From assembly GCA_014860575.1 (NCBI GenBank), contig JACZJK010000032.1, positions 34,478-98,477 on the forward strand: a stretch of DNA of 64,000 nucleotides. Reading direction: 5' to 3'. Below are positions 42,377 through 52,317 of this stretch, one piece after another (positions within the stretch are counted from its first letter, which is position 1; each line of letters starts with the position of its first letter). Source of the stretch: Bacteroidales bacterium (GTDB lineage: Bacteria; Bacteroidota; Bacteroidia; Bacteroidales; JAAYJT01). The notes under the pieces were generated by a model, which was given only the letters and a program-made list of their open reading frames with translations, ran no database searches and was not told where the DNA came from. A program made the position numbers and the translations under genes.

Positions 42377-45300
42377 TTACATTTCATTCCAATCTAATTG
42401 ATTGTCAACTTTATTGTATTGTCTCTGTGGTTTATACCACTTGGGTTCATCTCCTTTTATTTGCAGATAGTCAACCTCCGTTAACGCAAAATGCTTGGTT
42501 GCACAGTCTATCTTCCTCTTTTCATTGGGGTATTGCAACAAGTTGGGATTTACACTGCCTTTCGTTTCGCGCACTAATTCGAGTTTGAGTTTTTTATTAT
42601 CATCCCACCGTATGATACCCCAGTCAGGATTATAGTTGCCAATAATTTTGGGTATGGAGATTTTGAACTGATTAGGGAACTTGAAATAACAAACGATGTT
42701 ATTGTCTTCATTCAATTTATATTTTACAAACCTTGCTTCTATCTCAGAATCATACTGTACCTGATCATATAATGACCAATCGGCACCTTCTATCAATTCC
42801 TTTTGTGGAAATTTTCTTTCTAGTGGAAATAATTCATCTGCAGAAATGTCCATCAGGTCTTCCGAAAGGCTGTACTCAATTTTTGCAGCAATATGATCTG
42901 CAAGCACGGATTTGATATTCTCAATAAATACAGCAGAGAACCCTTCCGGATTTTTAAAGATACGGGTTTTGATCTCTTCCGGCAAGCTTTTGAAAATCTG
43001 CAAAATACTTCTTCGGGTAAGATGTGTCGCCTGCGTGGCCCTTTCAACAAAGTTAAATATTGGATAAATCGTTTGGGCTTCGCTGTGATGCTGTGGATCA
43101 CCTTTTTGTCCCTTTTCACTCGTAAATTCCACGGCTTCATCAATTCTCAATACGCCTCTGTCCGCAAAAGCTATTTCTGAGAACTTTCCATCTTCTTTTA
43201 TTTCAACTATCCTGAACCCCTTTAGTCGCTCATCTTTTGCAATTTTGGCCAGATCATCTCCTATTTGAAATTTCCTTCTGAATGTATCATTATTCCCATC
43301 TGTATCAGACCGTACAATTTCCAGGCTTGCAAATCCATTTCTTACTGATTTGAGTGTAAGCTTAAAGTTTGTCATTACAAATTTCCCTTTTACCACAACA
43401 ATTCTGGGTTCAGGAAATTTTGCAGGAATCATTTTTGCTACACATTCCTTTATAAGCTCATCTTCATTTATATTTATTGAATACTCCGTTTTTTGACAAA
43501 GCTTCTTCCAGAATCTCTTAAAATCTTCACTGTGGAAAACTCTATCATTCCTCCTTGCAAAGCTTTTTTTGGCATTTGAAGGAGCTGGTGGCGCTGCATC
43601 GCCGCTTTCGCGATAATTATTTTGAAGTTGTTCGCAATATTCCTCATAGCTTTCATTTGCTATTACTGTAAGAATGTTTACGCCTTCATCGGTTACTCTT
43701 TCTCCTTCCTGGTTTACGGCCAGTCTTAGCCCGCGACCAATTTCCTGGCGTTTACGACTGTCGCTAATTGTAGTATTCAATGTGCAAATTTGGAAGACGT
43801 TCGGGTTGTCCCAACCTTCCTTTAAAGCAGAGTGCGCAAAAATGAAACACTTCTTCTCATCGAAGCTCAATAGCTTCTCTTTGTCTTTCATTATCAAATT
43901 GTATGCTTCTTTCTCCAACTCCTTTTCAGCGTGTGTTTTATTTTCAACCTTTGTGTCCACATATTCATCTGCCTTACCCTTTGTTTTCTTTTTAGCAAAA
44001 TATCCTTCCCGTACATCTTCCGGCTTCCAACCCATGAAGAAAGGGTAGCTTTTCTTTTCCTTTTCAAATGCGGCATCAAAGAGTCTTTTAATTACTCCAT
44101 CATCTTCTATGTAGTTAGCAACTTTGTCAATGAAAAAGAGTGAGAGTACTTTCGTCTCCTTATTTATCAGCTGTTTTTGCTTTTTCATGTGAGATTTGAT
44201 GGTCTCTTCAATTTGAATCCTAAAGATTTCTTCTTTTGACAATGTAATATCTGATCCTTCAGCTACACTGTATTCCTGGCCGTTGGTGAATATTACAACG
44301 CCATCCTTTTTATCAATGACATCTATTACTAATCCAGAATATCTGGGATTATTCGTTTTTTCAAAAAGATTGTCCCCTTTCTTTAATTTAATTCGTTCCT
44401 GAGATGCGACTCCATTTTTAATAATATTGAGCATCGCTTCAACCGCAGGCCCATATCCGGGAGAGGATTCATCAACGAAATTTATTGATAACTGATCATC
44501 TAATAGGCTTTGTTGTTGGATAACCCCCAACACCTCAATCTTTTTTACAAGATTTTGCTGAAATGCATCAACTGGGGTTAGGTTGTAGAAGCGATTCATC
44601 AGTTCGCGGTTTTCCTCAGCAGTTCTGCCCTTCTCCTTTGGGGTTGCAGAATATTTTAATGCAAACAAGGGATTAAGGGTGCGAAGTGCCTCCCGGGCTT
44701 TATCGCTATTGTAGTTTTGAGCCTCATCCAGAATCAGGATTGGCCTGGCTTCCTGTATGTACTGATATGGGAACTTCTCTCCCTGCAGTTTTTCTGTGGG
44801 TTTATAGATTACATTGGTTATTTTGTTGAACGAATCCAGTGTCATCACCATCACTTCAATGGCAGAAGATATAGAGAAGCCTCTCAGTTTGCTAATATGC
44901 TGACCTGAATATTCGGTAAGGTGAATGGTTTCGTTATCATAGAGTGTGGCAAAATGCTCCTTCGTTATTTTGAAAGATTTTACTACTCCTTCAAAAATCG
45001 CCACACTTGGCACAATGATGATAAATTTTCTCCAGCCATAATTTTTTTTCAGTTCATGTATGGTTCGCAGGTATACATAAGTTTTTCCTGTGCCGGTCTC
45101 CATTTCGCAAGTATAATAAGGATAACGCCAGGATTCTGTTCCAGTTATTTGTAGGCCATCATCATAATTCAGGAACATATTTTCAACCAGATTATTCTCC
45201 CGCTGAACCTCAATCAGGTTGTCGTATAGCCATGTTTCGTCAAGCTCTTCATATTTATCAAGGTTGGAAACAGTTTCACCAGCCATTTGAAATTCAGTAT

Positions 45301-45397
45301 CTCTTTCAGGATAATCTCTGAAAAGCTTTATCGCGCTTTCGATTGCCCTTACCTGGTGTTGTTGGTCACTCTCAAATTTTAACTTAAGCTTGCTCAT
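42377..45397 (-). CDS. res: Type III restriction enzyme, Res subunit (helicase-nuclease)
   Basis: A 1006-aa superfamily 2 translocase/nuclease. Walker A is T-G-T-G-K105-T, motif II is D224-E-A-Q, motif III S-A-T-P, and motif VI Q-E-I-G-R-G-L-R-L. Near the C-terminus N-P-D-W-G-I-I-R-W ... E-T-K-G forms the PD-x(n)-(D/E)xK nuclease centre of Res proteins (about 920-965). It cleaves DNA together with the Mod subunit after ATP-driven communication between sites. Last gene of a seven-gene operon; the start overlaps the end of the GIY-YIG gene by 14 bp. Confidence 0.9.
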   Translation of the reverse strand: MSKLKLKFESDQQHQVRAIESAIKLFRDYPERDTEFQMAGETVSNLDKYEELDETWLYDNLIEVQRENNLVENMFLNYDDGLQITGTESWRYPYYTCEMETGTGKTYVYLRTIHELKKNYGWRKFIIIVPSVAIFEGVVKSFKITKEHFATLYDNETIHLTEYSGQHISKLRGFSISSAIEVMVMTLDSFNKITNVIYKPTEKLQGEKFPYQYIQEARPILILDEAQNYNSDKAREALRTLNPLFALKYSATPKEKGRTAEENRELMNRFYNLTPVDAFQQNLVKKIEVLGVIQQQSLLDDQLSINFVDESSPGYGPAVEAMLNIIKNGVASQERIKLKKGDNLFEKTNNPRYSGLVIDVIDKKDGVVIFTNGQEYSVAEGSDITLSKEEIFRIQIEETIKSHMKKQKQLINKETKVLSLFFIDKVANYIEDDGVIKRLFDAAFEKEKKSYPFFMGWKPEDVREGYFAKKKTKGKADEYVDTKVENKTHAEKELEKEAYNLIMKDKEKLLSFDEKKCFIFAHSALKEGWDNPNVFQICTLNTTISDSRKRQEIGRGLRLAVNQEGERVTDEGVNILTVIANESYEEYCEQLQNNYRESGDAAPPAPSNAKKSFARRNDRVFHSEDFKRFWKKLCQKTEYSININEDELIKECVAKMIPAKFPEPRIVVVKGKFVMTNFKLTLKSVRNGFASLEIVRSDTDGNNDTFRRKFQIGDDLAKIAKDERLKGFRIVEIKEDGKFSEIAFADRGVLRIDEAVEFTSEKGQKGDPQHHSEAQTIYPIFNFVERATQATHLTRRSILQIFKSLPEEIKTRIFKNPEGFSAVFIENIKSVLADHIAAKIEYSLSEDLMDISADELFPLERKFPQKELIEGADWSLYDQVQYDSEIEARFVKYKLNEDNNIVCYFKFPNQFKISIPKIIGNYNPDWGIIRWDDNKKLKLELVRETKGSVNPNLLQYPNEKRKIDCATKHFALTEVDYLQIKGDEPKWYKPQRQYNKVDNQLDWNEM

Positions 45398-46022
45398 TTT
45401 TGGATTTTTCGCGGATGAAGTGAAAGTCGTTTTCTGATAAAATATTGGGGCGGTTTAGACCCTGGATGTTCCAAAGGCCTCCCTTTGAAATCTTTGAATC
45501 AGGATGATGTAAGCCCAGCCACTCCTTTGAAATATGCAAGCTACTTTCCTGAGCAAGCATTGCAATCAAGCTGGTTTCAATTTGTATTCGTTTGGTGGTG
45601 TCGCCAAGGTTCGGGATGACTGCCATTGAGAAATTGGTCAAATAATCATCAATTTGCCCTTCAAGCAATTGCTCTTTTTTCCTGTCCACTAGCTTTTCGC
45701 CCTCACTTCCTTTTTTAACCCCGGAGTTGGTCAAATTCCACACAGCGATGTATGGGTCACCTGACTTGTTCAGAAAACACCTACCGACATGCTTTCGCAT
45801 TATGCTCTGTCTTTGGTGCCCCATGAAATGATCATTCAATCTCTTAAAAAATCTATTGGGGCTTGGATGTGATCCCACTCTCACAATCTTGTCCAGGTCT
45901 TCAAATTTTTCCCCTTTTTCAAAAACAAGATAAATCCCATTGGCAACCCTGCTGAGTTTACCGATCTCATCAAATGAATATCGTCTAAGGCTATTTGCCC
46001 ATAAATGCAGTTCTTTGTACAT
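45384..46022 (-). CDS. GIY-YIG-like nuclease family protein
   Basis: A 212-aa protein. Residues about 26-65 hold the signature of the GIY-YIG fold: N-G29-I-Y-L-V-F, then V-R-V-G-S-H in place of YIG and R61-L-N-D-H-F. The remaining 140 residues are helical without a known domain, though H-x-x-S motifs recur. It sits between mod and res, 3 bp behind mod. GIY-YIG proteins at this position accompany some type III-like restriction operons; here it may nick or cut DNA or be an inactive binder, because the second motif is altered. Confidence 0.7.
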   Translation of the reverse strand: MYKELHLWANSLRRYSFDEIGKLSRVANGIYLVFEKGEKFEDLDKIVRVGSHPSPNRFFKRLNDHFMGHQRQSIMRKHVGRCFLNKSGDPYIAVWNLTNSGVKKGSEGEKLVDRKKEQLLEGQIDDYLTNFSMAVIPNLGDTTKRIQIETSLIAMLAQESSLHISKEWLGLHHPDSKISKGGLWNIQGLNRPNILSENDFHFIREKSKNEQA

Positions 46023-46025
46023 AAC

Positions 46026-47924
46026 TCAGATAGTTTTGATTAATCCTTTATCACTCATTCGCAGTTTATCTTTGTTCCTTATTGCGCTATCCAGGCAAAT
46101 AAACGTAGCATGGCTGCCCATATCCAGTTGCTCAATTAGCGTTTCTTCAATCTTCTCATCTAAACAAATCAGCAGCTCCTGCACCAAATCATCAGATTGC
46201 ACATGGTAAAATTCGTTCTTACCAATTGTGAACTTTTTGAAGGAACTATCCAATGGAAATCCCTCCACTAGCGTGGTTTCTGTAAGAAGTTTATTCTTAC
46301 CCCAGTTATCACTAAGTGGGCTATTGTTAAATATATCGAGCTGTTGCTCTAAGTTTTCTAAATTGCTCACATTTAAGTCTTTCCATTTTTTAAAAGACGA
46401 ATGAGTAAGCTTAAAAACTTTGTAGCCGCTACTGGGGTTAAGTCTACGAAGTCTCTCCTTGGTAATTTCTGAAAGAAAAGGTCTTAATTTATTTTTATCG
46501 CAAAAGTTATATGCAGCTTTCTGCTCATTATTATTTTTGTCAATTATTTCGGGTAATTGTACTAATATATATTTCCCGCTTTTACCATTAAGTTCATGTG
46601 TATTCATTGCGTGGCCAGTAGTTCCTGAGCCTGCAAAAAAATCTAACACCACAAAGTCTTCATTTGAATTTTCGCATTCAACAACTTCAATTAAGTATTT
46701 GATTAAATCAACAGGTTTAGGATTCTGAAAAACATTCGTTTCTTTCAATATTTCAGCTAGCTGTTCTGAACCGTTCTCATTATAAAAAGCTGGGTTATCA
46801 ACAAGGTCATTAATTGCCTTGGGTTTTTCAAATTCCTCTGGCAATAAATATCTTCTTAATCCAAAGTTACTTGTAAAGTATACTGTTTTTTCTAATACAT
46901 TTTGATTTATTCTCCAAGGACCTTTAATTCTAACTTTATTAATTGTAGAACCATTTTTGATCTCTAAATCATCAACCAGCTCAAAATTGATAGTCCGCAC
47001 TGAGTATTGACCTTTTTCATAAAAGCCATCACTACACCTGCATTCTGTGTTAGATTTTATAGTTCTCTCAGAAATCGAATTACCTGCATTAAAAACTGGT
47101 CTTGTGGTGTCAGAAGCATTTGAGTTAGACAAAGGGAACTTTAATTCTTCTTTGCAAAAGACCATAACATAATCACATAAGTCTGACATAGTTATGCTTA
47201 AATTTGCTGATTTTCTTGCTGCTCTCCTCTTCATAATGCCAATGAAATTTTCCTCTCCAAAAATCTCATTCATTATTGCTCTTAGGTTGTGCACCTCGTT
47301 GTCGTCGATACTAACAAAAATCACCCCATCTTCACGTAACAGATTCCGAGCCAGCCTGAGCCTTGGGTACATCATGCTGAGCCACTTAGAATGAAAACGA
47401 CCATCGGAGCGTTTATTGGTGGTAAGGGGCTTCCCTTCCTCATCAACCTGACCAGTGCGTCTTAGATATTCCTGCAGGGGTTCTGTAAAATCATCGTCAT
47501 ACACAAAGTCTTTGCCTGTGTTATAGGGCGGGTCAATGTAGATCATTTTTATTTTATTGGCATAGCTCTTCTGCAAAATCTTTAACACTTCAAGGTTTTC
47601 GCCCTCAATAAAGATATTCCGGCTATCATTTTCGCCATCAGTATCGGGTGTTCCATCAGCTTTCAGTCCTTCGCCATAAACTGGTTCAAGGGTTCCTTCT
47701 GGGGGAAGAGCTGCAGCTCGGCGGGCTTCTTTTTTGCCTGGCCAGAAAAGCCCAAAATGCTCCATGCTGCTGTCAAATTCATCCTGCACCAAGTCACCCA
47801 GGTTCTGGCGCAGGGTTTCAAAATTTATTTTACCATCTTCAAAACATTCAGGGGCTATCTGTCTGAGCTGTTTTATCTTTTCTTCATCAAAAAAGTACTG
47901 TGGTCTGAGTTTTTCGTGTGCCAT
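46026..47924 (-). CDS. mod: Type III adenine-specific DNA methyltransferase, Mod subunit
   Basis: A 632-aa beta-class N6-adenine methyltransferase: motif IV D131-P-P-Y comes before motif I F430-A-G-S-G-T-T, the order typical of type III Mod proteins. Between them lies a variable region (about 200-400) that should read the target sequence. Mod methylates one strand of an asymmetric site and guides Res. It sits in the middle of the operon, 20 bp behind the PD-(D/E)XK gene. Confidence 0.92.
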   Translation of the reverse strand: MAHEKLRPQYFFDEEKIKQLRQIAPECFEDGKINFETLRQNLGDLVQDEFDSSMEHFGLFWPGKKEARRAAALPPEGTLEPVYGEGLKADGTPDTDGENDSRNIFIEGENLEVLKILQKSYANKIKMIYIDPPYNTGKDFVYDDDFTEPLQEYLRRTGQVDEEGKPLTTNKRSDGRFHSKWLSMMYPRLRLARNLLREDGVIFVSIDDNEVHNLRAIMNEIFGEENFIGIMKRRAARKSANLSITMSDLCDYVMVFCKEELKFPLSNSNASDTTRPVFNAGNSISERTIKSNTECRCSDGFYEKGQYSVRTINFELVDDLEIKNGSTINKVRIKGPWRINQNVLEKTVYFTSNFGLRRYLLPEEFEKPKAINDLVDNPAFYNENGSEQLAEILKETNVFQNPKPVDLIKYLIEVVECENSNEDFVVLDFFAGSGTTGHAMNTHELNGKSGKYILVQLPEIIDKNNNEQKAAYNFCDKNKLRPFLSEITKERLRRLNPSSGYKVFKLTHSSFKKWKDLNVSNLENLEQQLDIFNNSPLSDNWGKNKLLTETTLVEGFPLDSSFKKFTIGKNEFYHVQSDDLVQELLICLDEKIEETLIEQLDMGSHATFICLDSAIRNKDKLRMSDKGLIKTI

Positions 47925-47944
47925 TGAATTTATTTATATAGTTT

Positions 47945-48790
47945 TTATCGTATTTCATTGGGGTTGATCTGGTCAGGGTTTCTTCCCTGGAGATTGGCAT
48001 TTACCCATTCTTCCTTATCGGTATCTGAGCCAAAATCATCAAAGTACCTGCGGAAATTGCCTCTTTCCCCTTTCCCTTTTCCTACTGCATACTCCCTGTA
48101 GGAAGCGCAGGAGAACCTTGCATCGCAGTTTCTGCATACCCTCGTGGCAAAAAGGGTATTGGTACCTTCCATCTTTTCCTGCAGTTTTTCAACAGATGCG
48201 GGCCTGAATTTCTTTTCTTCAATGCAATCAACAGTTTGGGCAAAATCTTCGATCACTTCATCTAGTTTTTTTTGGTCAAAGTCCAGTTCTACAAGCGGAT
48301 TCCACTTTGCCAGTTCATATTGAATGCGGAAGGTGTCATTTATCAGGTGTGCTTGCTTCAGCCCTTCGGGAAATGCAGTAGAGATCACTGCAGTTTTATC
48401 CAGTTGTTGCCCTCTCAGTTTTTGCCAGATATATGCGTATACATTCAGCTGTTTCTCGTAAAGGTCTTTGTTTGATATAATGTATTCCAAATCATGGGTT
48501 TTGATATCGTACATCCATGTCTCATTGTCATCGCGCACAATATCAACAATTCCTTCAATGGTGAATTTCCGTCCACCTGGGGTTGATTGATCTGGCAATG
48601 TAAGCTTAACTTCCGTATCGGTAACTCTTGTGGCCACATCACGCATTTTTGTGAAATAATACAAAACCTGTGTAAGTGCTGTCTGTTTTGTTTCTTCTGT
48701 TATTGAATGGCCTCCTTCGAGTCTTAGTAATTCATAATTTTCCTCGAAGTATTCCTTTATCCTTTCTATAATCTCATATTCCTGCATCAT
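47945..48790 (-). CDS. PD-(D/E)XK Fe-S nuclease subunit (AddB/Cas4-like)
   Basis: A 281-aa protein with a PD-(D/E)XK core: D83 in I-E-G-I-V-D-I-V and D95-I-K97, then Q-L-N-V-Y-A-Y. The cluster C219-x2-C222-x5-C228 is the C-terminal part of the AddB-type 4Fe-4S signature. The first cysteine of that signature is not in this protein; a fitting one (C-P-R-K-Y) lies near the C-terminus of the UvrD helicase encoded just upstream, with which the gene shares a 4-bp ATGA overlap. The two products probably form one helicase-nuclease unit. RecB-type domain otherwise complete. Confidence 0.8.
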   Translation of the reverse strand: MMQEYEIIERIKEYFEENYELLRLEGGHSITEETKQTALTQVLYYFTKMRDVATRVTDTEVKLTLPDQSTPGGRKFTIEGIVDIVRDDNETWMYDIKTHDLEYIISNKDLYEKQLNVYAYIWQKLRGQQLDKTAVISTAFPEGLKQAHLINDTFRIQYELAKWNPLVELDFDQKKLDEVIEDFAQTVDCIEEKKFRPASVEKLQEKMEGTNTLFATRVCRNCDARFSCASYREYAVGKGKGERGNFRRYFDDFGSDTDKEEWVNANLQGRNPDQINPNEIR

Positions 48791-51405
48791 GCTATACCCC
48801 CCTTCTTTTTACGTTCGGCAATAAGTAGGTGATGTAAATCTTCAATGGTTTGATGTACCAGGCTCCCGAAAAACATGGTTTGTGAGCGTGAAGGGACAAA
48901 CCCATATTTCTTAAAAATCATATACTTCCTGGGACATTGCTGGTAATTCAAATAATCGGCAGTATAGGAGTAACTTTTACCAATGTCTTCTTCTTCTATG
49001 TTAACCTTAGGAAGTATAGTATAATCCAATGCACCTAGAGCAGGGTAGGTGTTTGTTTCAAACATATTTTTAAATGCCCTGGTTCGATGCTGACCTTTCC
49101 ATTGGGGAAGGATTGTCATTTGCTGGGCTCGTGAGAGTGCAACGTAGAACACTCTCATATTATCAAAATTGGAAATACAATCCAGTGGCTCACCCTCCTT
49201 TTTTAACAAATCTCTGATTATTACTTCTTTTTTATCAGCAGGCCGGTCTATTTTATTCAGATTGCCCACCACAACATAAGGGAATTCAAGTCCTTTACTT
49301 TGATGGATGGTAAGAAAAGGTACCCGCCCTTTTGGGAATGGGTCGTCGGCATCCTCAAATTCAGATTCACCTAAGCGGTAAATCGCATAAAGGTAGGACC
49401 CAACAAAGGAATTTACAAAGCGATTATCTTCAATGAAAGACGCAGTAATAACCGGCGTAAACTCCTCCATAAACCGTGCAAGGTATTGGGTGATGAGCCC
49501 AAGATTACAGATGGGTCCCTCATCAACTCCTCTCTCAGCGTTCTCATACATTTCCTGAAAGTGCTTAAACCCATTCAACTGATAGAAAAGGTCAAGAACG
49601 CTCCAGTCAACAGAAGTAACACGGTTGATTACATATTTTAGCGAAAAGGACTCTTTTGCTTGCAACCGTTTTTTAATGATTTCTGTGAAAGCCCTTTTCT
49701 GAAGCACCTGCTTTGCTTTGGATGATAAACTGGTGGCGCTAAGAAGATCCCTGAGCATCTCAAGTTGAAAGGCATTGTCAAGCTTCCACTTTTTTCGCTC
49801 AACCACTCTCATCAGGGCCCTGTAATCGGACTGTATCGTTTCCACCTCCGTTCTCCTGTCGATGATATATGCTCCCAGTAATGAATCTTCTAAAATGATT
49901 TCTTCGGCAGCGTCCATTGCTCTTATCTGCCAGTTGCGGAATTCATTGAGCCCTTTACTGCCGTAACCCTGATGGCTTGATCTACCAAGAATGTGAAAAA
50001 TCAGACCAAAAACATCCAATGCTTCAGGAACATCAAGGAATCGCCCAGCCCTGGGGGCATAGACTTGAATTTCTCTTCTGTTAAGGGCATTTTCAAACTC
50101 TTCTACTGTAGTATTCTTGACACCATTGAATGCCAATGAAGGAAATAAGAAAGCAACCTGGCTGTAATCTTCTATTTTTCCTTGCTGCTTAAGATTGAAC
50201 ACAAATTCAGCAACTTCATCACAAACCTGGGTTTTTTCATTTTTTTCTGTGGTAAATACCGATGGCAAACTATCGGTGCTAAACGCTGAAATTTTTTTGT
50301 CTGCAACCCGATAATAACCCTTGCCATTTGATTTTCCCCAATTTGTCTGATTAATAAATTGGGTGTAAAATTCAACAATTCTTTTTTTGCTGCGATAGTT
50401 GGTATCAAGGTCTATTCTTGCAGGGCGCACTCCCAGATACTTCTGACATCTATCCTCAAAGTCTACAAGATTTTCCACTGTAGCTCCGCGGAAACGATAC
50501 AATGCCTGATCGTCGTCACCAACCACACAAATATTCTTTGATTTACTGGCAAGAGAAAAATAGATTTGCTCCTGTATAGCGTTTGTATCCTGGTATTCAT
50601 CAACAATAATTTGCTCGAAAACATCTTTCGACCCTTCAAATGCACTTATCTTTTGAAAGGCACGCTGTTGTAAAAGAGAGAAATCTACAGTATGATGGGG
50701 ATTTCTCTGATGGCTTTCATTATAAAAAGCATACATCTTCAAAATTCGCTGTAAAACTTCATCGTCTGTAACCACTTTTTCCGGATCAAGATTTTCTTCT
50801 GAGAAGCGGTTAAAAACAGCAATAAGGTTTGTTGCTGCAGCATGTCTCGAATAAATATCTGTGCCAATAAAATATTGGTTTATTTCCCTTTGGGCAACTT
50901 CTTCATCTTTTTCTATGTCATCAGTCTTAAAGTACCCCCCTGCTTCTAACATCTCCCTCCAATATCTTCTACGATATATTTTAAAATACTGTGAAAGAGC
51001 ATCCAACAATACAGGGGCCCTGCTTCTTTCTCCATCATTTGCAAACCTTCTTTCTCTGTCAATCAGAATCTCCTGGCAAATTGAGTGAACAGTACCAATT
51101 GCCATCCCTGAAATATCATAAGGTTGTCCGGTTTCGTTTGTTACCATACCAAGTAAACCCCTTAAGCCTTCCTTAAGCTGGTGCGCGGCTTTCTCTGTAA
51201 ATGTTGCAAGAAAAATCTTCTTTGGATCGACCTTATGGAAAACAATGAGATTAAGCGTTCTCCATAAAATTACGCGTGTTTTTCCAGATCCAGGCCCGGC
51301 AGTAAGAAACAATGGTCCATCTACGTTTAAGATTGCTTGTTGTTGCTTTTTATTAGGCTTGAACCCTTTAATTTGCCAGAAGTGTTCTATGTTTTTTGAC
51401 AGCAT
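48787..51405 (-). CDS. UvrD/Rep-type superfamily 1 helicase of the restriction operon
   Basis: An 872-aa helicase with Walker A T-A-G-P-G-S-G-K42-T, motif II V-D-E-Y-Q-D-T, motif III G-D-D-D-Q-A-L-Y-R-F-R-G and motif V T-I-H-Q-S-K-G-L-E. The C-terminus (about 810-865) continues with Y-L-N-Y-Q-Q-C824-P-R-K-Y and F-G-S-L-V-H-Q-T-I-E-D, the opening of an AddB/RecB-type nuclease domain whose remainder is encoded in the next gene. A -7 box at 51426-51433 could give it a promoter of its own inside the operon. Confidence 0.88.
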   Translation of the reverse strand: MLSKNIEHFWQIKGFKPNKKQQQAILNVDGPLFLTAGPGSGKTRVILWRTLNLIVFHKVDPKKIFLATFTEKAAHQLKEGLRGLLGMVTNETGQPYDISGMAIGTVHSICQEILIDRERRFANDGERSRAPVLLDALSQYFKIYRRRYWREMLEAGGYFKTDDIEKDEEVAQREINQYFIGTDIYSRHAAATNLIAVFNRFSEENLDPEKVVTDDEVLQRILKMYAFYNESHQRNPHHTVDFSLLQQRAFQKISAFEGSKDVFEQIIVDEYQDTNAIQEQIYFSLASKSKNICVVGDDDQALYRFRGATVENLVDFEDRCQKYLGVRPARIDLDTNYRSKKRIVEFYTQFINQTNWGKSNGKGYYRVADKKISAFSTDSLPSVFTTEKNEKTQVCDEVAEFVFNLKQQGKIEDYSQVAFLFPSLAFNGVKNTTVEEFENALNRREIQVYAPRAGRFLDVPEALDVFGLIFHILGRSSHQGYGSKGLNEFRNWQIRAMDAAEEIILEDSLLGAYIIDRRTEVETIQSDYRALMRVVERKKWKLDNAFQLEMLRDLLSATSLSSKAKQVLQKRAFTEIIKKRLQAKESFSLKYVINRVTSVDWSVLDLFYQLNGFKHFQEMYENAERGVDEGPICNLGLITQYLARFMEEFTPVITASFIEDNRFVNSFVGSYLYAIYRLGESEFEDADDPFPKGRVPFLTIHQSKGLEFPYVVVGNLNKIDRPADKKEVIIRDLLKKEGEPLDCISNFDNMRVFYVALSRAQQMTILPQWKGQHRTRAFKNMFETNTYPALGALDYTILPKVNIEEEDIGKSYSYTADYLNYQQCPRKYMIFKKYGFVPSRSQTMFFGSLVHQTIEDLHHLLIAERKKKGGIA

Positions 51406-51425
51406 GTTCAGTTACTAAGTGATAG

Positions 51426-51433
51426 CAAATATA
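51426..51433 (-). promoter_or_regulatory. Internal -7 promoter box before the UvrD gene
   Basis: TATATTTG on the minus strand fits TAnnTTTG, 20 bp before the start at 51405, in the only gap (53 bp) of the operon. No matching -33 TTTG is seen. Confidence 0.4.
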
Positions 51434-51458
51434 GTAGGTTTAGGTTGTTTTTGCTTTT

Positions 51459-52316
51459 CTATAATATAATGAAAAGTATTGCACCCGCTGTCAACATAAT
51501 TATGGCCCATGTAATGTAGGAATTCACTTGCACCTTTTTCTTCATTAATTCATTGTTTTGCTGAAGTTGGATTTGCAGGCTGTTGATAATTTGAGTCTGT
51601 TTTTCAAAGCCTTCTTTGACTTTATCGCCCAAATTACGCTCAAGGGTTTCAAGCCGAGCTTGCACATTTTGAATAGAAGCGCTGATACCCGTAATACTGG
51701 CATCCAACTTAATCATGCGGTCGGGGATACTCAGTGATTGAATGCTTTGTATGAGCTCATCTGAGGTTTGTTGAATATGGTTTCGGGTGCTTTTTATCGT
51801 CCTGTCAAGGTCTCTGGAAAGCTTATTGGTCAACGTTTCAACCTTTTCAGGTATCTGTTCTTTTTTTATGGTTTCAGCCACCGTTTTGTTGGAAGCAACA
51901 GATGCATCAATGGCATTCTGCAATCTGCTGAAACGACCACTAAAATCAGCTCTTGTGATGACTTCTGAGGCTTTTTGCAATTCCTGTAAAGTAGATTCCC
52001 TGGTATCGTCCAGGATTTTTATTGTGGCTTTTACGGTATCTTCTATCTTGTCCAATCGCTCAGGGAAATTGACAGTACTTATCTTTTTAGTAACCTTATC
52101 TACTTCCTGTGTAAGCCTGATAAATGCCTCGTAAGTTTCTTTTAGTTCTTCCACCTTTTTTGCAAGCCCTTGTTCTGTTCCATTAATTGTATCTATGGCC
52201 TGTTTTACAGAGTTTCTTGCCCCATTTAGATATTCAGAGGTTTGCTTAAACTGTTTGAGTTCTTTTTGCAAGGACGCGAGCTCGTCATTTATTTGCTTTA
52301 CTATTGGGTTTGCCAT
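51459..52316 (-). CDS. Tail-anchored coiled-coil protein of the restriction/helicase operon
   Basis: A 285-aa protein whose first 255 residues are almost continuous coiled coil (heptad-like spacing of L, I and V with many K, E, Q, T). The last 22 residues (Y-I-T-W-A-I-I-M-L-T-A-G-A-I-L-F-I-I-L) form a single C-terminal membrane helix. No enzymatic motif is found. It is encoded 1 bp behind the RecQ-like gene and 53 bp before the UvrD gene. It may anchor or oligomerize the defence complex at the membrane. Confidence 0.75.
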   Translation of the reverse strand: MANPIVKQINDELASLQKELKQFKQTSEYLNGARNSVKQAIDTINGTEQGLAKKVEELKETYEAFIRLTQEVDKVTKKISTVNFPERLDKIEDTVKATIKILDDTRESTLQELQKASEVITRADFSGRFSRLQNAIDASVASNKTVAETIKKEQIPEKVETLTNKLSRDLDRTIKSTRNHIQQTSDELIQSIQSLSIPDRMIKLDASITGISASIQNVQARLETLERNLGDKVKEGFEKQTQIINSLQIQLQQNNELMKKKVQVNSYITWAIIMLTAGAILFIIL

Positions 52317-52317
52317 A

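Noticed and set aside
42377..47924. Treating Res, GIY-YIG and Mod as an ordinary isolated type III restriction system
   Set aside because: Spacing and overlaps tie them to four upstream genes in one operon, so the larger unit is the better description.
48787..48790. Sequencing frameshift as the cause of the UvrD/nuclease split
   Set aside because: Not excluded, but a clean ATGA overlap with ATG codons right at the junction is typical of natural translational coupling, so two genes are annotated.
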